A stretch of 64,000 nucleotides of DNA from Marinospirillum minutulum DSM 6287 (lineage in GTDB: Bacteria; Pseudomonadota; Gammaproteobacteria; Pseudomonadales; Halomonadaceae): the NCBI RefSeq assembly GCF_000422325.1, contig NZ_AULO01000012.1:62001-126000 (forward strand). The letters run 5' to 3'. Shown in pieces: positions 16,528 to 26,282 of this stretch. The first letter of the stretch is position 1. Each line of letters starts with the position of its first letter. Position numbers and translations under genes: made by a program. The notes under the pieces were generated by a model. It saw nothing but the letters and a program-made list of their open reading frames with translations. It did not search any database and was not told the origin of the DNA.

Positions 16528-16974
16528 TTAATGACCCTGAAGGGTTTTACGTGCCCTACGCTGCCAAAAGCTAAGAAAAAACATCCCCAACAAAACCACT
16601 GCCATGCTCGCAAAGGTTGGCAAAATGGCACGGGCTATGCCAGACGATAAACGGCGTGGGTCGGCAGCTTCACCTAAACTTAAACCATCAAAAACCAACA
16701 TCATGCCGGTAACTGTGCCGGTTAAACCTAAGAGCGGTGTAATCACCACCAAGGCTTTAAGTAGTGGTAAGCCTTTTTCTAACTGATTTAAAGCCAACAA
16801 GTGTTCGGCACGTCTTAGTAGCTGCGGCCTTTGGCTGCTAGCGGTTGGCAGCCAGTTTAGGCTAGGCCAGGTTAGCCAGCGTTGCATAAATAAATAAATT
16901 TGCAGCAAAGCCACTATAAAGAGCAGCCACATAATTAGGCCGCCCTGCTGCATTAGGGTTACAAACCCTGTCAT
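16528..16974 (-). CDS. exbB2: MotA/TolQ/ExbB proton channel family protein (ExbB2)
   Basis: The 148-aa protein is a short ExbB. It has an N-terminal membrane helix (GLIMWLLFIVALLQIYLFM) and the conserved loop LVVITPLLGLTGTVTGMM, with two further helices around residues 70-140. Its ATG overlaps the ttpC stop (ATGA). In Vibrio TonB2 systems a short ExbB2 pairs with ExbD2, while the larger TtpC is additionally required. The arrangement here is the same. Confidence 0.9.
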   Translation of the reverse strand: MTGFVTLMQQGGLIMWLLFIVALLQIYLFMQRWLTWPSLNWLPTASSQRPQLLRRAEHLLALNQLEKGLPLLKALVVITPLLGLTGTVTGMMLVFDGLSLGEAADPRRLSSGIARAILPTFASMAVVLLGMFFLSFWQRRARKTLQGH

Positions 16975-18350
16975 GCCTTGGCTTCCTTGCTGGCGGCTGG
17001 TGTTTTGTTAAGCAGCTTAGCTAACCAAGCAGAGCTTTCGGCTTCTAAAATTCTAGCCAATTTGCGTGAACGGCCTTGTAATAATAGGTGAGCTAAAAGC
17101 AGCGGCACAGCGGTTAACAAACCTAATACCGTGGTTACTAAGGCTTGCGAAATACCCGAAGCCATCATGGCAGGGTCGCCAGTACCAAACAGAGTAATGG
17201 CTTGGAAGGTAGCTATCATGCCAGTTACTGTGCCAAGTAAACCTAACAGCGGAGCCATAGCTGCAAGCAGTTTTACCAGTGCTAAACCTTTTTCTAAAGC
17301 AGCAGCTTCTCTAACCAAAAGTTCATCTAGGTTAGCTTCTAAGGCTTCGGGCGCAGTCGCTTCTTGTTGCTGGCTAGCACTATTCATACCCGACAAAATT
17401 CGGCCTAAAGCATTCTGCTTTTGTAAATCGTCTGGTTTAGCCAACTGCTTAACAACACGCTGCTGTTCCAGCCATAAACGCAGGGATTGAATAAAGGCGA
17501 CTAATAAACCCGCCAAGCCAAGAATAATAATTAAATAACCAACAAAGCCGCCCTGCTTAACTCGCTCTAATAAAGAAGGCTGACGACTATGTAGTTCTAG
17601 TGTTAGCCCACGGGCTGGGTCTAGGGTGACGCTTGGGCTTTTGCCAGCAATAAAAGCTTGATTGGTTTTCACTAGGCTGGTGGGTTGCCTTAACCATAAA
17701 GAAGGCAGGGCTTGGTCACCTAAGCGCAGCACCCCTTGAGCGTTCATTAACTGTAAATCGCCTAAGCGGGTTAGCTGTGAATCTTCGACTTGCCCAGCAA
17801 GATTGACCCAAGGTGCTGTGTAGTTGGTGACCTGCCCCGTGGCTAACCAGCTTTGCTGTAATGCCTGCCAAAGCTGATAAAAATCGTCTATTAAAGGAAG
17901 GCGGTCTTCACTAGGGTTAGGTTTAGCAAAGGCTAATAATTCGGGGTATTGCTGGCTGTAACGGGCATTGCTTAACAAGCCAAATAAATTGGATTTTTCT
18001 TCACGGTAAACAGCAAACACTTCACCCAAAGCGGTGGAACGAATTTGTAAACGCTGCTGAGTTTCTTGCAGTTGCGCTTCTAATTGCTCTTGTTCACTTT
18101 CTAACTGAGTACGGCGCTGTTCGGCCAGTTTTAAAGCTTGCTTGGTTTCAGCAAGGGCTTGGGCCTGAGCTTGAGTTTCTTGGCTGTTGAGTTGTAAACG
18201 GGCTTCTTCGGCTAGCTTACGTTCAACACTTTTATGCTGGGTTTGTTCTAATAATTCTTGCCAATAATCTTCAGGCAAGCTTTGTGCAGTAGCGCTAGTG
18301 GCTAATAAAAAAGTTAACAGAAGAATGCTTAATAAAGGTAAGTTTTTCAT
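16971..18350 (-). CDS. ttpC: TtpC-like large MotA/TolQ/ExbB family protein
   Basis: TtpC is an extra ExbB-like inner-membrane protein needed by TonB2 systems. The 459-aa product has a signal peptide, then a long periplasmic coiled coil (about residues 30-115, rich in Gln, Glu and Leu). A globular part leads to three membrane helices with the ExbB signature MAPLLGLLGTVTGMIATF near residue 365. It starts one base inside the stop of the DUF3450 gene (TAATG). Length and domain plan fit TtpC rather than a plain ExbB. Confidence 0.88.
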   Translation of the reverse strand: MKNLPLLSILLLTFLLATSATAQSLPEDYWQELLEQTQHKSVERKLAEEARLQLNSQETQAQAQALAETKQALKLAEQRRTQLESEQEQLEAQLQETQQRLQIRSTALGEVFAVYREEKSNLFGLLSNARYSQQYPELLAFAKPNPSEDRLPLIDDFYQLWQALQQSWLATGQVTNYTAPWVNLAGQVEDSQLTRLGDLQLMNAQGVLRLGDQALPSLWLRQPTSLVKTNQAFIAGKSPSVTLDPARGLTLELHSRQPSLLERVKQGGFVGYLIIILGLAGLLVAFIQSLRLWLEQQRVVKQLAKPDDLQKQNALGRILSGMNSASQQQEATAPEALEANLDELLVREAAALEKGLALVKLLAAMAPLLGLLGTVTGMIATFQAITLFGTGDPAMMASGISQALVTTVLGLLTAVPLLLAHLLLQGRSRKLARILEAESSAWLAKLLNKTPAASKEAKA

Positions 18351-19147
18351 TAGTTAGCCTCCAAGCGAGTAGAGGCAGTCGTGCGTAAAGGCACAGAAAG
18401 CGGTAGGGTTAAAAATTCTGGTAAACCTCTTTCTTCAGCTAGGGCTAAACCACGAACTACTTGCTGGCGCTGGCTAGAATTTAAAGCTAACCAGGTGTTT
18501 TTTTCTGCCGACCAGTAGCCCGCTTTTTGTTCATCTTCAGACAAATAATAAAGACCAATACGACCCACACGCAGCAGGGTTAAGCGTTGTTTTTCTTTGG
18601 CATCACCTAGTTGTAAAAACTCACGGCTCACTTCTAAGGAACGACCCTGTTCAACCTCATTGCGATAAGCAGTTAATAGCTGACGTAGCTTTTCAGCATG
18701 GCTTACATCGACTCTTGCTAGCAGGCTGCTTAAAGACTTCACTTTAAATAGGCGTTCATCTTGTCTAAAAGGTAGGTCGTGTTGAATAAATTCACCCAAG
18801 CGTTCAGCCATTTGTTGCAGCAAGGGTTCTAAGGCTTCACGGGTGGTATCTAGGCTGGCTAGCTGTTCTTCTAGGCTAGTAATTTGTTCTTGCAGGCGTT
18901 GATTCCATTGCGACTGACGCTGGTTATAAGCTTCTAATAACAGCAGTTCACGTCTTACCTGTCGCCATTCTTGAAAATCAGCTTGGCGTTGGGCATCTAA
19001 TTTTTCTACTTGCTGCTGAATTTTAATCGCCAGCTGTTGGCTAGAGGCTTCAACTTGTCTAGCCGATGCGTCAGGTTGAGCTTGAAGTAGCCCAGAAAAT
19101 AGCACTAGAGTAAGCGCACCACCTAGGCTGGCAAGTTTATTATTCAT
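18350..19147 (-). CDS. DUF3450 family periplasmic coiled-coil protein
   Basis: The 265-aa product has a signal peptide (about residues 1-23, ending LLQA). It is predominantly coiled coil to residue ~110, then has a helical C-terminal domain (YLSEDEQKAGYWS, NTWLALNSSQRQQVVRGL). DUF3450 genes typically open TonB2-TtpC operons in marine gammaproteobacteria, as here. The role is not established; it probably pairs with the TtpC coiled coil. It starts the six-gene operon, so the promoter should lie in 19148-19168. Confidence 0.85.
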   Translation of the reverse strand: MNNKLASLGGALTLVLFSGLLQAQPDASARQVEASSQQLAIKIQQQVEKLDAQRQADFQEWRQVRRELLLLEAYNQRQSQWNQRLQEQITSLEEQLASLDTTREALEPLLQQMAERLGEFIQHDLPFRQDERLFKVKSLSSLLARVDVSHAEKLRQLLTAYRNEVEQGRSLEVSREFLQLGDAKEKQRLTLLRVGRIGLYYLSEDEQKAGYWSAEKNTWLALNSSQRQQVVRGLALAEERGLPEFLTLPLSVPLRTTASTRLEAN

Positions 19148-19168
19148 CTTGGGTAATCCGATTAGAAT

Positions 19169-19193
19169 ACGAGCTAGCAGTAAGCTAGCTCGT
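19169..19193 (-). terminator. 10-bp perfect hairpin between the iron-binding protein gene and the TonB2 operon
   Basis: ACGAGCTAGC (19169-19178) and 19184-19193 are perfect complements with a 5-base loop. It sits 33 bp past the stop of the upstream gene. The T-run is poor on the minus strand, so termination may be partial, allowing some read-through into the TonB2 operon. Confidence 0.55.
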
Positions 19194-19225
19194 AGAAGTG
19201 TTACTGATTAAAAGTGAAAGTAAGC

Positions 19226-20224
19226 TTAAATAAGGCCAGCACGTCTTAGTAAAGCTAAAGTGCCTTCTAGGTCGTTTAACTTATCTAGGTCAATACTTGG
19301 GCTAGCTTTTAGTGCTTTTTCGTAGCTAGTGCCATCGCTGCTGTGAGAAACCTCAGGAATAACTGGGTACTCATTCACTTCAAGAGCGAAGTATTCTTGT
19401 GCCTGCTTAGAGGTTAAGAAGCGTAATAACTCAACCGCATTCTTTTGTTTCTTGCTCGATTTAAGCACACCTGCACCGGCAACATTCATTAGGTTACCGA
19501 TATCACCATTTTTAAAGAAATCTTGCTTAACAGGGAATTTGGCATCTACCTTAGTAAAGCGGGGTAGGTAGTAGTTATTCACCAAGCCGTAATCAATTTC
19601 ACCGTCAGCAATGCCTTCTAACTGAGTACCATTGTTGCGGTAGGTTTTAGCGCCGTTAGCTTTCATAGCATTGAGCCATTCAAGGGTACGTTCTTCACCC
19701 TGTTCAACACGCATGGCAGTAATAAAAGATTGGAAAGAACCATTCGTTGGCGCCCAACCGACACGGCCTTTAAACTGTGAAGCAGTTAAGTCAAAAACAC
19801 TGTTAGGGTGCTCTGCGCTAGGTGCACGCTCTGAAGAATAAACAAACAAACGTGCACGACCGCTAGTAGCTATCCAGTTACCGGTTACGCTTTTATAAAT
19901 GCCCGGTAGGTTTTCATAAATATCACTAGGCAACTGGGCAAGTAAACCTGCTTGGCTAACCGCACCCATAGCGCCGGCATCTTGCCCCCAAAACACATCC
20001 GCAGGGCTACGCTTACCTTCTTCTTGTAGAAGAACCGCTAACTGGGCAGTAGCACCATAGCGAACATTCACTTCAATACCGGTTTCTTTTTCAAATTCTT
20101 TAAGAATGGGTTCAACCATGGATTCACCACGGCCAGAATAAAGCGTTAGGGAAGTAGCAGAAACAACAGGCGCTACTAGCAAGCTAGTAATAATGGCTAG
20201 GGGAGCAAAGAGGTTTTTACGCAT
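19226..20224 (-). CDS. Ferric-iron ABC transporter periplasmic binding protein (FbpA-like)
   Basis: This protein captures Fe3+ in the periplasm for an ABC importer. The 332-aa form from the ATG at 20224 begins with a clean signal peptide (MRKNLFAPLAIITSLLVAP, cleavage after VSA). A longer frame to 20293 would bury that signal. The fold-typical SGRGESMVEPIL, GATAQL and ADVFWGQDAGAMG match FbpA/FutA proteins. The paired Tyr (NNYYLPRF) near residue 220 would bind iron. No permease or ATPase genes are adjacent, so it works with genes elsewhere. Its proximity to the TonB2 operon suggests a shared iron theme. Confidence 0.88.
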   Translation of the reverse strand: MRKNLFAPLAIITSLLVAPVVSATSLTLYSGRGESMVEPILKEFEKETGIEVNVRYGATAQLAVLLQEEGKRSPADVFWGQDAGAMGAVSQAGLLAQLPSDIYENLPGIYKSVTGNWIATSGRARLFVYSSERAPSAEHPNSVFDLTASQFKGRVGWAPTNGSFQSFITAMRVEQGEERTLEWLNAMKANGAKTYRNNGTQLEGIADGEIDYGLVNNYYLPRFTKVDAKFPVKQDFFKNGDIGNLMNVAGAGVLKSSKKQKNAVELLRFLTSKQAQEYFALEVNEYPVIPEVSHSSDGTSYEKALKASPSIDLDKLNDLEGTLALLRRAGLI

Positions 20225-20290
20225 AAGGCATTCCTTAAATTGGGTCTTGGTGATTTGGTTGGTAATGAGATTCTTTATCATCTTTAGAGT

Positions 20291-20310
20291 CATTGTAAAT
20301 GATAACTATA
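20291..20310 (-). promoter_or_regulatory. Possible Fur box upstream of the iron-binding protein gene
   Basis: On the minus strand the segment reads ATAGTTATCATTTACAATG, a partial match to the Fur consensus GATAATGATAATCATTATC. It lies about 67 bp upstream of the ATG, where a Fur-controlled promoter would be expected. The match is imperfect, so the call is tentative. Confidence 0.4.
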
Positions 20311-20355
20311 CCCAACTGCAAGAGTCGCAGCTTGTTTAAAATCAACAAGATCAGC

Positions 20356-20393
20356 AAAAAAAATCCCGCAAACTTTGAGTAAGCGGGATTTTT
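20356..20393. terminator. Bidirectional terminator hairpin
   Basis: AAAAATCCCGC and GCGGGATTTTT pair across a 13-bp loop, with A-runs and T-runs outside. It terminates the suhB-like gene (minus strand, stop at 20416) and separates it from the iron-binding protein gene. Confidence 0.85.
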
Positions 20394-20415
20394 AAAACTG
20401 CTAGTAGCTTAGGGT

Positions 20416-21195
20416 TTAAATTAAATGTGGTTTTAGCTGACCCACCAACTGACGAAAAGCCTTGGGGTTGGTTACTAATAAACGCCCTTCTTTATCTAAA
20501 GCGGGTGCGCCGGTTAAATCACCGTACAAACCGCCAGCTTCTTTTAACACCAATAAAGCAGGGGCTAGTTCCGCTTCATCTGCTCCTAAAAAGATACCCG
20601 CATCTAACTGGCCTGCAGCAATGGCGCAAATATCTAAAGCGGTACAACCGCTAGCAACCATATCTTTAACGCCCAAGTTAGGCACTAAATTGGCATATAC
20701 AGGTAAGAGCTGTTCGCGCAGTTTGGCAGCAGGAAAAGGGAAGGCAAGGGTGGCTTTTTCGGCTTTCCAACCAGAAGTAACACGTATGCGCCTGCCATTA
20801 AGCGTAGCACCACGACCACGGCTAGCAATAAACTCTTGCTCGGTAGCAGGGTTAAAAATAATTACGTGTTCTAGTTTTTCTTTAAGATAAATGGCAACAG
20901 AAATGCCATAAGCTGGGTAGGCGCGGCCAAGGTTTTCGTAACCTAGCAGTGGGTTAACTGCCCAAGTCATATCGCCGCTACCACTTAGCTGAATATTACG
21001 ACCTTGAAATGAAGCATCTGGGTGGGCTCTAACGAGTTGCCGCTCTAGTGCTTGCTCTACACGCCAACCGCAGTTATTAAGTAATTCTGCAACAGTATTG
21101 TCAACGCGTGCTAAGTCTAAACGCTCAGCAACGTATTCATAATGCTCGTCAACACTACGCACAGCACGTAGGGCCAATTGGATAGTTGGGTGCAT
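20416..21195 (-). CDS. suhB: Inositol-1-monophosphatase family protein (SuhB-like)
   Basis: SuhB hydrolyses inositol monophosphate and also acts in rRNA transcription antitermination in E. coli. The 259-aa length fits. The segment EFIASRGRGATLNGRRIRV is the family's characteristic loop, and a CTALDICAIAAGQLDAGIF segment near residues 185-203 matches the second metal-site region. The typical first metal motif (DPIDGT) is altered to AVNPLLGY near residue 80, which is unusual for SuhB and may affect phosphatase activity. It is divergent from trmJ with about 100 bp between starts, the gammaproteobacterial arrangement. Confidence 0.85.
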   Translation of the reverse strand: MHPTIQLALRAVRSVDEHYEYVAERLDLARVDNTVAELLNNCGWRVEQALERQLVRAHPDASFQGRNIQLSGSGDMTWAVNPLLGYENLGRAYPAYGISVAIYLKEKLEHVIIFNPATEQEFIASRGRGATLNGRRIRVTSGWKAEKATLAFPFPAAKLREQLLPVYANLVPNLGVKDMVASGCTALDICAIAAGQLDAGIFLGADEAELAPALLVLKEAGGLYGDLTGAPALDKEGRLLVTNPKAFRQLVGQLKPHLI

Positions 21196-21295
21196 ACTTC
21201 ACCGATCATAATTGTTAAGGAACGTTTGGGGGGAGTATGATAGACCCTTTTCGCGTAATAACAAGCTGCGCGACCCGTATTTGCAGAGAAAAATT

Positions 21296-22066
21296 ATGCT
21301 TAAGGCAATAAAAATAGTACTGGTAGGCACCTCCCATCCGGGCAATATTGGCGGTGTTGCCCGTGCTATGAAAAACATGGGGCTTGCCGAGCTTTGCTTG
21401 GTTGCACCCCGTGCGCAGTTTCCTCACCCTGAAGCGGTTTTGCGTAGTGTGGGTGCTACCGATATTTTAGATAACGCAACTATTTATGAAAGCTTAGAAG
21501 ATGCCGTTGCCGACTGCACCTTGGTTGCTGGTAGTAGTGCGCGTTCACGCCATTTGCCTTGGCCGTTATTAAACCCGCGTGAATTAGCTGGTAGGCTAGA
21601 GCAAGAATTAACCCATACCCAGCACCGCATTGCTTTGGTATTTGGGCGAGAAGATAGGGGTTTAAGCAATGAAGAATTGCACCTGTGCCATTTGCATGTG
21701 CATATTCCTTGCAACCCAGATTTTAGTTCTTTAAACCTTGCTGCTGCCGTGCAGGTGCTTACCTATGAGTTGCGTATGGCAGTGCTTAGTGCAGAAGAAA
21801 AAAACCTGCCAAATGAAAAGCAGCCCTTTGGTACAGAATGGGATGTGCCTTTTGCCAGCGGTGAGGCGTTAGAACACTTCTTTGAGCACCTAGAAAATAC
21901 TCTAATTGAAATTGACTTCCACGACCCCAATAAACCTCGGCAACTCATGAGCCGTTTGCGCCGCCTTTATATGCGAGCAAGGCCTGATACTATGGAAGTA
22001 AATATGCTGCGTGGTATTTTAACCGCTACGCAAAAAGCCGCTAGAAAATCATCCGAGAGTCACTAA
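21296..22066 (+). CDS. trmJ: tRNA (cytidine/uridine-2'-O)-methyltransferase TrmJ
   Basis: TrmJ 2'-O-methylates position 32 in several tRNAs. I chose ATG 21296 (256 aa), which gives the usual start [20 protein letters not shown]. The open frame to 21212 adds 28 residues with no family match. The SPOUT methyltransferase knot is visible ([46 protein letters not shown]). Its stop overlaps the cysE start (TAATG). The trmJ-cysE-iscR order is typical for gammaproteobacteria. Confidence 0.94.
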   Translation: MLKAIKIVLVGTSHPGNIGGVARAMKNMGLAELCLVAPRAQFPHPEAVLRSVGATDILDNATIYESLEDAVADCTLVAGSSARSRHLPWPLLNPRELAGRLEQELTHTQHRIALVFGREDRGLSNEELHLCHLHVHIPCNPDFSSLNLAAAVQVLTYELRMAVLSAEEKNLPNEKQPFGTEWDVPFASGEALEHFFEHLENTLIEIDFHDPNKPRQLMSRLRRLYMRARPDTMEVNMLRGILTATQKAARKSSESH

Positions 22067-22866
22067 TGTTTAAGCAAGTTCGTGAAGATATTGCCAGCGT
22101 GTTCAAGCGTGACCCAGCAGCACGTAACTGGTTTGAGGTGCTTACCACCTACCCAGGTTTACATGCCTTGTTATTCCATCGCTGCAACCATTGGCTGTGG
22201 AATAAAGGTGCTAAATGGCTAGCCCGCTGGCTTTCAACCTTTGCCCGCTGGTTTACGGGTATAGAAATTCACCCAGGCGCTAAAATTGGTCGCCGCTTTT
22301 TTATCGATCATGGCATGGGGGTGGTGATAGGCGAAACCGCAGAAATTGGTAACGATGTCACGCTTTATCATGGTGTTACCCTAGGTGGTACTAGCTGGAA
22401 TAAGGGCAAGCGTCACCCCACCTTAGAAGATGGGGTTATTGTGGGTGCTGGTGCTAAAATTTTAGGTCCTTTTACGGTGGGTGCAGGGGCTAAAATTGGC
22501 TCTAATGCGGTGGTGAATAAAGCCGTACCTGCCGGTGCTACGGTAGTGGGTATTCCGGGGCGTATTGTTTTACGCAGCCAGCCAGATGAACCAGAAGAAG
22601 GCATTAAGGTAGACCCAGAGCTAAGAGCCGCCGCGCAAAAACGCTATGGGTTTGATGCCTATGGTATTAGCGAAGAAATGCCCGACCCAGTGGCTAAATC
22701 CATTCGTGGTTTGTTAGATCACCTGTATTTAATGGATGGTCGTATGGATAAAATGTGTCAGGCTTTGCAGCGTTTAGATCAAAACTTCAAAGCAGAGCAA
22801 ATGCCAGAGCTTCCAAAAGATGACTTTTCTGATTTAGAAGATAAAACAGATGAGTGCAAGACTTAA
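22066..22866 (+). CDS. cysE: Serine O-acetyltransferase CysE (EpsC-like short form)
   Basis: CysE makes O-acetylserine from serine and acetyl-CoA, the first step of cysteine synthesis. The 266-aa product has an N-terminal helical part (1-60) and the left-handed hexapeptide beta helix (about 65-175), with the catalytic segment [17 protein letters not shown] and [17 protein letters not shown]. It is translationally coupled to trmJ by a one-base overlap. The position upstream of iscR links cysteine supply with iron-sulfur assembly. Confidence 0.94.
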   Translation: MFKQVREDIASVFKRDPAARNWFEVLTTYPGLHALLFHRCNHWLWNKGAKWLARWLSTFARWFTGIEIHPGAKIGRRFFIDHGMGVVIGETAEIGNDVTLYHGVTLGGTSWNKGKRHPTLEDGVIVGAGAKILGPFTVGAGAKIGSNAVVNKAVPAGATVVGIPGRIVLRSQPDEPEEGIKVDPELRAAAQKRYGFDAYGISEEMPDPVAKSIRGLLDHLYLMDGRMDKMCQALQRLDQNFKAEQMPELPKDDFSDLEDKTDECKT

Positions 22867-22886
22867 ACCCTCGAGTCCGTTTCGGT

Positions 22887-22924
22887 AACTGGCTGCGCTG
22901 TGTCATAATGCGCCGCCAGTTTTC
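22887..22924 (+). terminator. Terminator-like hairpin after cysE
   Basis: AACTGGC-T-GCGC pairs with GCGC-C-GCCAGTT around an 11-base loop (arms 22887-22898 and 22910-22921), followed by TTCC. The stem is strong and the T-run short. Confidence 0.6.
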
Positions 22925-22965
22925 CTATCTTTTTAATTCTTTCACTACTAATTGAGTAAATTCCC

Positions 22966-24558
22966 TTGCTAACCACTGCAAATATCACCATGCAGTTTGG
23001 CGCTAAGCCACTGTTTGAAAATGTATCCGTTAAATTTGGTAACGGTAACCGCTACGGTCTTATCGGCGCCAATGGCTCGGGTAAAACCACCTTTATGAAA
23101 ATTCTGGGTGGCGATTTAGAGCCAACCGCAGGCAATGTTTCTAAAGACCCTAATGAGCGCCTAGGTAAACTGCGCCAAGATCAATTTGCCTATGAAGAAT
23201 TTACTGTTATCGACACAGTTATTATGGGGCATGATGAGTTATGGAAGGTGAAGCAAGAGCGGGATGCTATTTATTCTAACCCTGAAATGACCGAAGCCGA
23301 CGGTATTCGTGCTGGCGAACTTGAAGGCGAGTTTGCTGAAATGGATGGTTACACCGCTGAATCGCGTGCCGGTGAATTGCTGATTGGTGTGGGCATTCCT
23401 GTAGAGCAGCACTTTGGTTTAATGAGCGAAATAGCACCCGGCTTTAAACTGCGAGTGCTTTTGGCGCAGGCGCTTTTTTCTGACCCAGAAATTCTGCTGT
23501 TAGATGAACCGACCAACAACTTGGATATTAATACCATTCGTTGGTTAGAAGGCATTTTGAACCAGCGTAATTGCACCATGATTATTATTTCGCACGACCG
23601 CCACTTCCTAAACAGTGTGTGTACGCACATGGCGGATATGGATTATGGTGAACTGCGTTTGTATCACGGCAACTACGATGAATACATGACTGCTTCTACC
23701 CAAGCACGTGAGCAGATGCAATCCGACAATGCCAAGAAAAAAGCCCAAATTGCAGATTTAAAAGCCTTTGTAAGTCGCTTTTCGGCTAACGCGTCTAAAT
23801 CTAAGCAGGCAACCTCACGCGCTAAGCAGATAGATAAAATTCAGCTAGATGAAATTAAGCCTTCTAGCCGCCAAAACCCCTTTATACGTTTTGAGCAAGA
23901 AAAGAAGCTGCACCGTATTGCTTTAGAAGTGGAAGGTTTGTCTAAGTCTTTTGATGAAGAGCTTTTTCGTGACTTTAACCTGCAAGTGAATGTAGGTGAG
24001 CGCATTGCCATTATTGGCCCTAACGGTATAGGTAAGTCTACCCTGCTTAAATGCTTGGTCGGTGAATTAGAGCCAACCCAAGGTAAGGTGAAGTGGTCAG
24101 AAAATGCCAACCTAGGCTATTACGCTCAAGATCACGCCCATGAATTTGCCGAACCTGTCACGCTTTATGAATGGATGGCTGCTTGTGGTCAAGAGGGTGA
24201 TGACGAGCAGGTGATACGTGGCACTTTAGGTCGTTTGCTTTTTTCTCAAAAGGAAATCGACAAAAAAGTTGGTGTTATCTCAGGTGGTGAACAAGGCCGT
24301 ATGTTGTTTGGCAAGTTAATGCTGCAAAAGCCCAACATTATGGTGATGGACGAACCCACTAACCACTTGGATATGGAATCCATAGAGTCGTTAAACCTAG
24401 CCCTAGAAAACTACCCAGGTACTTTGTTGTTTGTTAGCCACGACCGTGAGTTTGTTTCTTCACTGGCAACGCGCATTATTGAATTAACTTCAACCGGCAT
24501 AGTGGATTTCAACGGCACTTACGAAGATTATTTGCGTAGTCAGTCATTACTTGACTAA
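22966..24558 (+). CDS. ybiT: ABC-F family ATPase YbiT
   Basis: ABC-F proteins are soluble ATPases that bind the ribosome and rescue or modulate translation. The 530-aa product matches YbiT along its length. It has two ABC domains with Walker A motifs GANGSGKTT (near 35) and GPNGIGKST (near 347), a linker rich in Lys and Gln, and Walker B DEP motifs in both halves. Translation probably starts at the TTG (22966), since [12 protein letters not shown] aligns with the YbiT N-terminus; the next ATG would remove the first strand. Its insertion between cysE and iscR differs from E. coli. Confidence 0.94.
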   Translation: MLTTANITMQFGAKPLFENVSVKFGNGNRYGLIGANGSGKTTFMKILGGDLEPTAGNVSKDPNERLGKLRQDQFAYEEFTVIDTVIMGHDELWKVKQERDAIYSNPEMTEADGIRAGELEGEFAEMDGYTAESRAGELLIGVGIPVEQHFGLMSEIAPGFKLRVLLAQALFSDPEILLLDEPTNNLDINTIRWLEGILNQRNCTMIIISHDRHFLNSVCTHMADMDYGELRLYHGNYDEYMTASTQAREQMQSDNAKKKAQIADLKAFVSRFSANASKSKQATSRAKQIDKIQLDEIKPSSRQNPFIRFEQEKKLHRIALEVEGLSKSFDEELFRDFNLQVNVGERIAIIGPNGIGKSTLLKCLVGELEPTQGKVKWSENANLGYYAQDHAHEFAEPVTLYEWMAACGQEGDDEQVIRGTLGRLLFSQKEIDKKVGVISGGEQGRMLFGKLMLQKPNIMVMDEPTNHLDMESIESLNLALENYPGTLLFVSHDREFVSSLATRIIELTSTGIVDFNGTYEDYLRSQSLLD

Positions 24559-24612
24559 AACACGTGGTCTTTGCATAATCAAATCACCTAATTATGTCAG
24601 GGAGATTTTGTC

Positions 24613-25092
24613 ATGCGTTTGACCACTAAAGGCCGTTATGCGGTCACCGCTATGCTAGACCTGGCTCTTAATGCAAAAGAAGGGCCAGTGTCTTTAGCCG
24701 ATATATCTGGCCGCCAAGAGATATCCTTATCTTATTTAGAACAACTCTTTGCCCGCTTACGCCGTAACGAGTTAGTTTCTAGTGTGCGTGGTCCAGGTGG
24801 TGGTTATCAGCTAGCCCGTGAACCAGAGTCCATTTGTGTTGCTTCAGTGATAGATGCGGTTAATGAATCGGTTGATGCTACTCGCTGTGGCGGTAAGGGC
24901 GACTGTTTGCAAGGTAGCAAATGCCTAACGCATAATTTGTGGTGTGATTTATCCGACCAAATTCATCAGTTTTTAAGCAATATCACCCTAGCAGAGCTGG
25001 TTACTAAAGAGCATTTAGAACGCTCGCAAAAAGCTGCTAAACAGGCTGCTGCAAACCTTGCTAAAGATGAAATTCAACTGACCGCTGTGTAA
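24613..25092 (+). CDS. iscR: Iron-sulfur cluster regulator IscR
   Basis: IscR is an Rrf2-family transcription factor that senses [2Fe-2S] status. The 159-aa product has the winged helix [19 protein letters not shown] and the recognition helix around [14 protein letters not shown]. The three cluster ligands lie in [13 protein letters not shown] near residues 93-105. A GGGAG ribosome site precedes the ATG. I could not see a clear IscR operator in the short 54-bp leader. It opens a shortened isc operon. Confidence 0.95.
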   Translation: MRLTTKGRYAVTAMLDLALNAKEGPVSLADISGRQEISLSYLEQLFARLRRNELVSSVRGPGGGYQLAREPESICVASVIDAVNESVDATRCGGKGDCLQGSKCLTHNLWCDLSDQIHQFLSNITLAELVTKEHLERSQKAAKQAAANLAKDEIQLTAV

Positions 25093-25105
25093 CTAGTTGC
25101 CTAAA

Positions 25106-26251
25106 ATGCCTTCCTTAATTTATTTAGATTATGCCGCTACCACACCTGTAGCGCCTGAAGTTGCCCAGTTAATGGCTAAACACCTAACGCTTGATGGTTG
25201 CTTTGCTAACCCTGCCTCTCGTTCACACCTAGCAGGTTGGCAAGCAGAGCAGGCAGTAGAAAAAGCCCGCCAGCAGGTTGCCAGCTTGTTGGGTGCTGAT
25301 GTACGAGAGGTTGTGTGGACTTCAGGCGCAACCGAAGCCAACAACCTAGCCATTATTGGTGCAGCCAGAGCCAACCCCGATAAAGGGCGGCACATTATTA
25401 CCTCTGTTTTAGAGCATAAGGCGGTATTAGATACCTGCCATTGGCTAGAAAAAGAGGGCTATTCAGTTACTTATTTAAAGCCCAACAGCCAAGGGCTAAT
25501 AGAGGTTGCGCAGGTTGCCCAAGCTTTAACGCCAAACACTTTAATGGTGTCGTTAATGTTGGTGAATAACGAGCTGGGTACGGTGAACCCTATTGCAGAA
25601 ATAGGCGAGCTATTAAAAAGCCATTCGGCACTTTTTCATGTAGATGCAGCCCAAGCGGCTGGCAAACTGCCCATAGATGTTAACCAGTTGCAGGTAGATT
25701 TATTATCGCTAAGTGGGCACAAGTTTTATGGTCCTAAGGGTGTGGGTGCGCTTTATGTGCGTCGGCAGCCTGCTGTTCACCTAGAAGCGCTGATTCATGG
25801 TGGTGGGCATGAGCGGGGTATGCGTTCTGGTACTTTGCCAACCCATCAGCTAGTGGGTATAGGATTGGCGGCTCAAATGGCTGGGGAACAAATGGCGGCA
25901 GACAAGGGTCATATTACCCAGTGTCGGGCTACTTTTTTAGAGCAGCTTAACCCAGCCCTATTTGTACAAACAGCAGAAAATACCAGTAACTGGCCGGGAA
26001 TAGTGAATTTAGCTTTTCCAACCGTAGAAGCAGAAACACTGATGATGGCTTTGCCTAATTTGGCCGTTTCTACTGGTTCTGCCTGCAATGCAGCCAGTAT
26101 TGATCCATCTTATGTGCTGGTTGCTTTGGGTTTAAGTCGAGAAGTTGCACTCAGTTCAGTTCGTTTTAGTTTTGGTCGTTACCTGACGCTAGAGCAAGCA
26201 GCCCTTGCCGGTCAGCAGTTGAATCAAGCCTTAGAACGCCTAAAAAGTTAG
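25106..26251 (+). CDS. iscS: Cysteine desulfurase IscS
   Basis: IscS is a PLP enzyme that removes sulfur from cysteine for Fe-S clusters and thio-tRNAs. From ATG 25106 it is 381 aa (a TTG at 25097 is possible). The PLP lysine is in SGHKFYGPKGVG and the active-site cysteine in STGSACNAAS. Both are intact. It is about 20 residues shorter than E. coli IscS (404). It follows iscR by 13 bp and is followed directly by iscA, with no iscU between, which is unusual. Confidence 0.92.
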   Translation: MPSLIYLDYAATTPVAPEVAQLMAKHLTLDGCFANPASRSHLAGWQAEQAVEKARQQVASLLGADVREVVWTSGATEANNLAIIGAARANPDKGRHIITSVLEHKAVLDTCHWLEKEGYSVTYLKPNSQGLIEVAQVAQALTPNTLMVSLMLVNNELGTVNPIAEIGELLKSHSALFHVDAAQAAGKLPIDVNQLQVDLLSLSGHKFYGPKGVGALYVRRQPAVHLEALIHGGGHERGMRSGTLPTHQLVGIGLAAQMAGEQMAADKGHITQCRATFLEQLNPALFVQTAENTSNWPGIVNLAFPTVEAETLMMALPNLAVSTGSACNAASIDPSYVLVALGLSREVALSSVRFSFGRYLTLEQAALAGQQLNQALERLKS

Positions 26252-26282
26252 TCGCGTCTAAAAAGTTACTCTGGAGGTCAAA

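Noticed and set aside
24559-24612. IscR operator before iscR
   Set aside because: I could not match either known IscR site type with confidence in the 54-bp leader.
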